The translations under genes were made by a program, and so were the position numbers. Below, piece by piece: positions 15,397 through 17,711 of a stretch of 17,711 bases of DNA (the first letter of the stretch is position 1; every line of letters starts with the position of its first letter). The stretch is from Pseudomonadota bacterium. Lineage in GTDB: Bacteria > Pseudomonadota > Gammaproteobacteria > Burkholderiales > Ferrovaceae. Below the pieces are notes generated by a model. That model did not search any database. It was not told the DNA's origin and was given only the letters and a program-made list of their open reading frames with translations. Location of the stretch: contig JAJZPY010000034.1 of NCBI GenBank assembly GCA_021811005.1, positions 1 through 17,711 on the forward strand. The letters are read 5' to 3'.

Positions 15397-17253
15397 TCAG
15401 CGGGGCTTTTGGTGCCAGTCCACGTTGCCGATGGACAATTTCTCGATTTTGCGGCGGCTGCCGTAGATCAGGTTGACCAGGCTGCGCGACACGATCACGG
15501 CACTGAACATGGACGTGATGATCCCCAGCACCAGCACCACCGCAAAGCCCTTGACCGGACCCGAACCGAACGCGAACAGGGCGATGCCGGCAATGCCCGT
15601 GGTCACGTTGGAATCCAGGATGGTGCCGAAGGCCCGGTCATAACCGGCGTGGATGGCGGCCCCCGGCGAATTGCCGTTGCGCAGCTCTTCCCGGATGCGT
15701 TCGTTGATGAGCACGTTGGCATCGATCGCCATGCCCACCGTGAGCGCGATCCCGGCCATGCCGGGCAAGGTCAGGGTGGCCTGCAACAGCGACAGCAAGC
15801 CCACCAGCAGCAGCACGTTGATGGCGAGGGACGCCACGGAAATGGCCCCGAACAGCAGGTAGTACGCCGTCATGAACACGGCAATGGCGGCAAAACCGAT
15901 CCAGGTGGAATGAAAGCCACGGGCGATATTTTCAGCGCCGAGGCTCGGCCCCACGGTCCGTTCCTCGATGAAATCCATGGGAGCGGCCAGCGCGCCGGCC
16001 CTCAGCAGCAGGGCGAGATCGTTGGCTTCCTTGGGGCTGCGCAACCCCGTGATCTGGAAGCGCGCGCCCAATTCGTCCTGGATGGTGGCCACGCTGATCG
16101 CTTCGGTCTTGCCCTTTTCAATGAGCAGGATGGCCATGCGTTTCTTGAGGTTTTCGCGGGACACGTCGCGAATCACGCGCGCGCCCTTGCTGTCCATGCT
16201 GATATTGACCGACGGCCGGTTGGTCTGGGAATCAAAACCGGCGCCGGCATCGGTGATGACGTCGCCCGTCAGCACCACCTGCTTTTTGACGAACACCGGC
16301 AGGCCGTTGCGTTCCAGCACCAAGTCGTCGCCGAAAGGCGGAGTGTCCCTGACCGAAGAGGGCCCGGGATGGTCTTCATCCACCAGGCGGATTTCCAGGG
16401 TCGCCGTGCGGCCGATGATGTCCTTGGCCTTGGCCGTGTCCTGCACGCCCGGCAACTGGACAATGATGCGGTCCGCGCCCTGCTGCTGGATGATGGGTTC
16501 CTTGGCGCCCAGTTCATTCACGCGGTTGCGCAAGGCCAGGATGTTCTGCTTGAGGGCCTGGTCCTGAATGGTGACAAGGGCTTCCTGCTTGAGGGTTGCC
16601 GTGATGGCCAGGTCGTTGCCCGAACCTTCGTCCTTGAGCAGCAGGTCCCGGTAGTCGGCGTCCAGCACCTGCTGTGCGGCAGTGCGGGTGGCCTGGTCGT
16701 GGAAATGCAGCGTGATGCGGGAACCGTCGCGGCTGATGCCATCGTAATAGATCCGCTTGTCGCGCAGGGTGCCGCGCATTTCCGATGCATAGCCGTCAAG
16801 CCGCTTGCTCAGGGCAGCCTTCATGTCCACCTGCAGCAGGAAATGCACGCCTCCCGACAGGTCAAGCCCCAGGTACATGGGCAAGGCCCCCAGCGAAGAC
16901 AGCCAGTGCGGGGAATTGGGCACCAGGTTGAGAGCCACCACGTAGCCGGGTTGCTGGCCTTCCGGGTTGAGCGCCCGGTCCACGGCATCCCGCGCCTTGA
17001 GCTGCAAATCCGTGTCGGCAAAACGCACCTTGATGCCGCTGTCGTCCAGCGTCATGCGCGTGTAGGCAAGGCTGGCATCGTGCAGCACCTGTTCGACGCG
17101 CGCTTCAAGCGCGCCATCCACTTTGGCAGTGACGCCCTGGGCAGAAATTTGTACGGCGGGGGACTGGCCGTAGAAATTCGGCAGCGTGTACAACAGCCCC
17201 AGCGCGAGGGCCAGGGCCACCAGGACGTTTTTCCAGAGCGGATACTTGTTCAT
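15397..17253 (-). CDS. secD: Protein translocase subunit SecD
   Basis: Larger partner of SecF; pulls or holds the emerging protein in the periplasm. 618 residues (E. coli 615). Layout: TM1 (about 9-27, near LPNFYG), a large periplasmic domain including the family motif YLGLDLSGGVHFLLQVD (127-143), a base/head region with GADRIIVQLPGV (259-270), then five spans from about 450 with the signature GMAIDANVLINERIREE (507-523). D511 matches the proton-pathway aspartate (E. coli D519). The start ATG lies 6 bp after the yajC stop with no strong ribosome site, suggesting translational coupling. No frameshift is seen. Confidence 0.98.
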   Translation of the reverse strand: MNKYPLWKNVLVALALALGLLYTLPNFYGQSPAVQISAQGVTAKVDGALEARVEQVLHDASLAYTRMTLDDSGIKVRFADTDLQLKARDAVDRALNPEGQQPGYVVALNLVPNSPHWLSSLGALPMYLGLDLSGGVHFLLQVDMKAALSKRLDGYASEMRGTLRDKRIYYDGISRDGSRITLHFHDQATRTAAQQVLDADYRDLLLKDEGSGNDLAITATLKQEALVTIQDQALKQNILALRNRVNELGAKEPIIQQQGADRIIVQLPGVQDTAKAKDIIGRTATLEIRLVDEDHPGPSSVRDTPPFGDDLVLERNGLPVFVKKQVVLTGDVITDAGAGFDSQTNRPSVNISMDSKGARVIRDVSRENLKKRMAILLIEKGKTEAISVATIQDELGARFQITGLRSPKEANDLALLLRAGALAAPMDFIEERTVGPSLGAENIARGFHSTWIGFAAIAVFMTAYYLLFGAISVASLAINVLLLVGLLSLLQATLTLPGMAGIALTVGMAIDANVLINERIREELRNGNSPGAAIHAGYDRAFGTILDSNVTTGIAGIALFAFGSGPVKGFAVVLVLGIITSMFSAVIVSRSLVNLIYGSRRKIEKLSIGNVDWHQKPR

Positions 17254-17259
17254 GTGCGC

Positions 17260-17577
17260 TTACTGGATCGTGCCTTTGGGCAACAGGGTTCCGACGGCCG
17301 CGCGCTGAACCTGGATCGTGACGCCCTTGGCCACTTCCAGCTCCACCTTGTTGGCATCCAGGTCCACGATCTTGCCCATGATGCCCGCCACGACCACTTC
17401 GTCGCCGCGTCCCAGGGCCTCGAGCATGGCTTTCTGCTCCTTCTGCCGCTTGAGTTGCGGGCGGATCATCATGAAATAAAGCACGGCGAACATGATCACG
17501 ATAAAGATCAGGTTCATGCCCAAATCAGGTGCTCCGGCAGCGCCGTTGTCGGCAAAAGCGTTCTCAATCAGTCCCAT
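17260..17577 (-). CDS. yajC: Sec translocon accessory protein YajC
   Basis: Small inner-membrane partner of SecDF. 105 residues: a short Ala/Gly-rich N-terminus, one membrane span (about 20-38, NLIFIVIMFAVLYFMMI), then the conserved RPQLKRQKEQKAML and the cytosolic small beta domain (GDEVVVAGIMGKI). The ATG at 17577 has GGAGG with 6 nt spacing. It lies 30 bp after tgt and 6 bp before secD. Confidence 0.97.
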   Translation of the reverse strand: MGLIENAFADNGAAGAPDLGMNLIFIVIMFAVLYFMMIRPQLKRQKEQKAMLEALGRGDEVVVAGIMGKIVDLDANKVELEVAKGVTIQVQRAAVGTLLPKGTIQ

Positions 17578-17607
17578 GGTGGCCTCCCAGAAATAAACTG
17601 CGGGATT

Positions 17608-17711
17608 CTACCATGGCGTGCTGCGGTCCCGTGCAAATTCGGCCCGGTATTCCGCCAAACGTCCTGCCTGGATGGCCGCGCGCAGTTCGGCCACCACGGG
17701 CTGGTAGTAAT
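17608..17711 (-). CDS. tgt: tRNA-guanine transglycosylase, C-terminal end only
   Basis: Only the last 33 codons and the TAG stop are in the window; the 5' part lies beyond position 17711. The peptide starts YYQPVVAELRAAIQAG and continues RLAEYRAEFARDR, matching the C-terminal helix region of bacterial Tgt (E. coli has HYYQRLMAGLRKAIEEGKL). Tgt swaps guanine 34 for preQ1 in GUN-anticodon tRNAs on the way to queuosine. Its place directly before yajC-secD-secF is the common proteobacterial order and supports the call. The zinc site and catalytic aspartates cannot be checked here. Confidence 0.9.
   Translation of the reverse strand, partial: YYQPVVAELRAAIQAGRLAEYRAEFARDRSTPW

Noticed and set aside
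17605..17610. TAGAAT on the minus strand between tgt and yajC as an internal promoter
   Set aside because: No -35 at 16-18 bp (nearest TTGCAC is 20 bp away) and the sequence overlaps the tgt stop; too weak to list as a feature.

Overview
The window looks like an ordinary chromosomal segment of a GC-rich betaproteobacterium. The ClpA, ClpS, Icd, AceB, RraA and MnmA sequences resemble proteobacterial housekeeping orthologues, and the tgt-yajC-secD-secF order is the usual one. I cannot place the genus from sequence reading alone. I see no insertion sequence, phage gene, tRNA, rRNA, CRISPR array or long repeat. Genes are tightly packed and no gap reaches 300 bp.

Layout. Positions 1-1278 (minus) hold the N-terminal part of an M17 leucyl aminopeptidase, divergent from thyA (plus). 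The clpS-clpA operon (minus) converges on thyA. A short divergent region then leads to a CspA-type cold-shock gene, which converges on icd through a strong, probably two-way terminator. icd (minus) is divergent from rraA-aceA (plus), with an AT-rich inverted repeat between them. After a perfect 9-bp terminator, aceB follows with its own promoter candidate. Next come a small secreted Ala/Pro/Lys-rich protein with its own terminator, mnmA, a convergent YibF-like glutathione transferase sharing a CTAG stop with mnmA, and purB. On the minus strand, tgt (3' end only), yajC, secD, secF and dedA run as one apparent operon that converges on purB.

How the genes work together. The 5.3-10.2 kb block is a carbon-flux module. 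Isocitrate dehydrogenase competes with isocitrate lyase (AceA) for isocitrate, and AceA plus malate synthase (AceB) form the glyoxylate bypass used for growth on acetate or fatty acids. Icd keeps the serine that AceK phosphorylates in enteric bacteria. RraA lies between icd and aceA and appears co-transcribed with aceA. ClpS delivers N-degron substrates to ClpA (and ClpP, not in the window). YajC-SecD-SecF assist Sec export. MnmA (tRNA 2-thiouridine), Tgt (queuosine), ThyA and PurB are housekeeping functions.

I did not find a convincing new biological system. The observations most worth a second look are regulatory (the icd/rraA inverted repeat and a TTGCAATGCAA palindrome at aceB), the partly aldolase-like motif in RraA, the Asr-like small secreted protein, and several plus-strand genes that lack a Shine-Dalgarno sequence and may have leaderless or very short-leader mRNAs.
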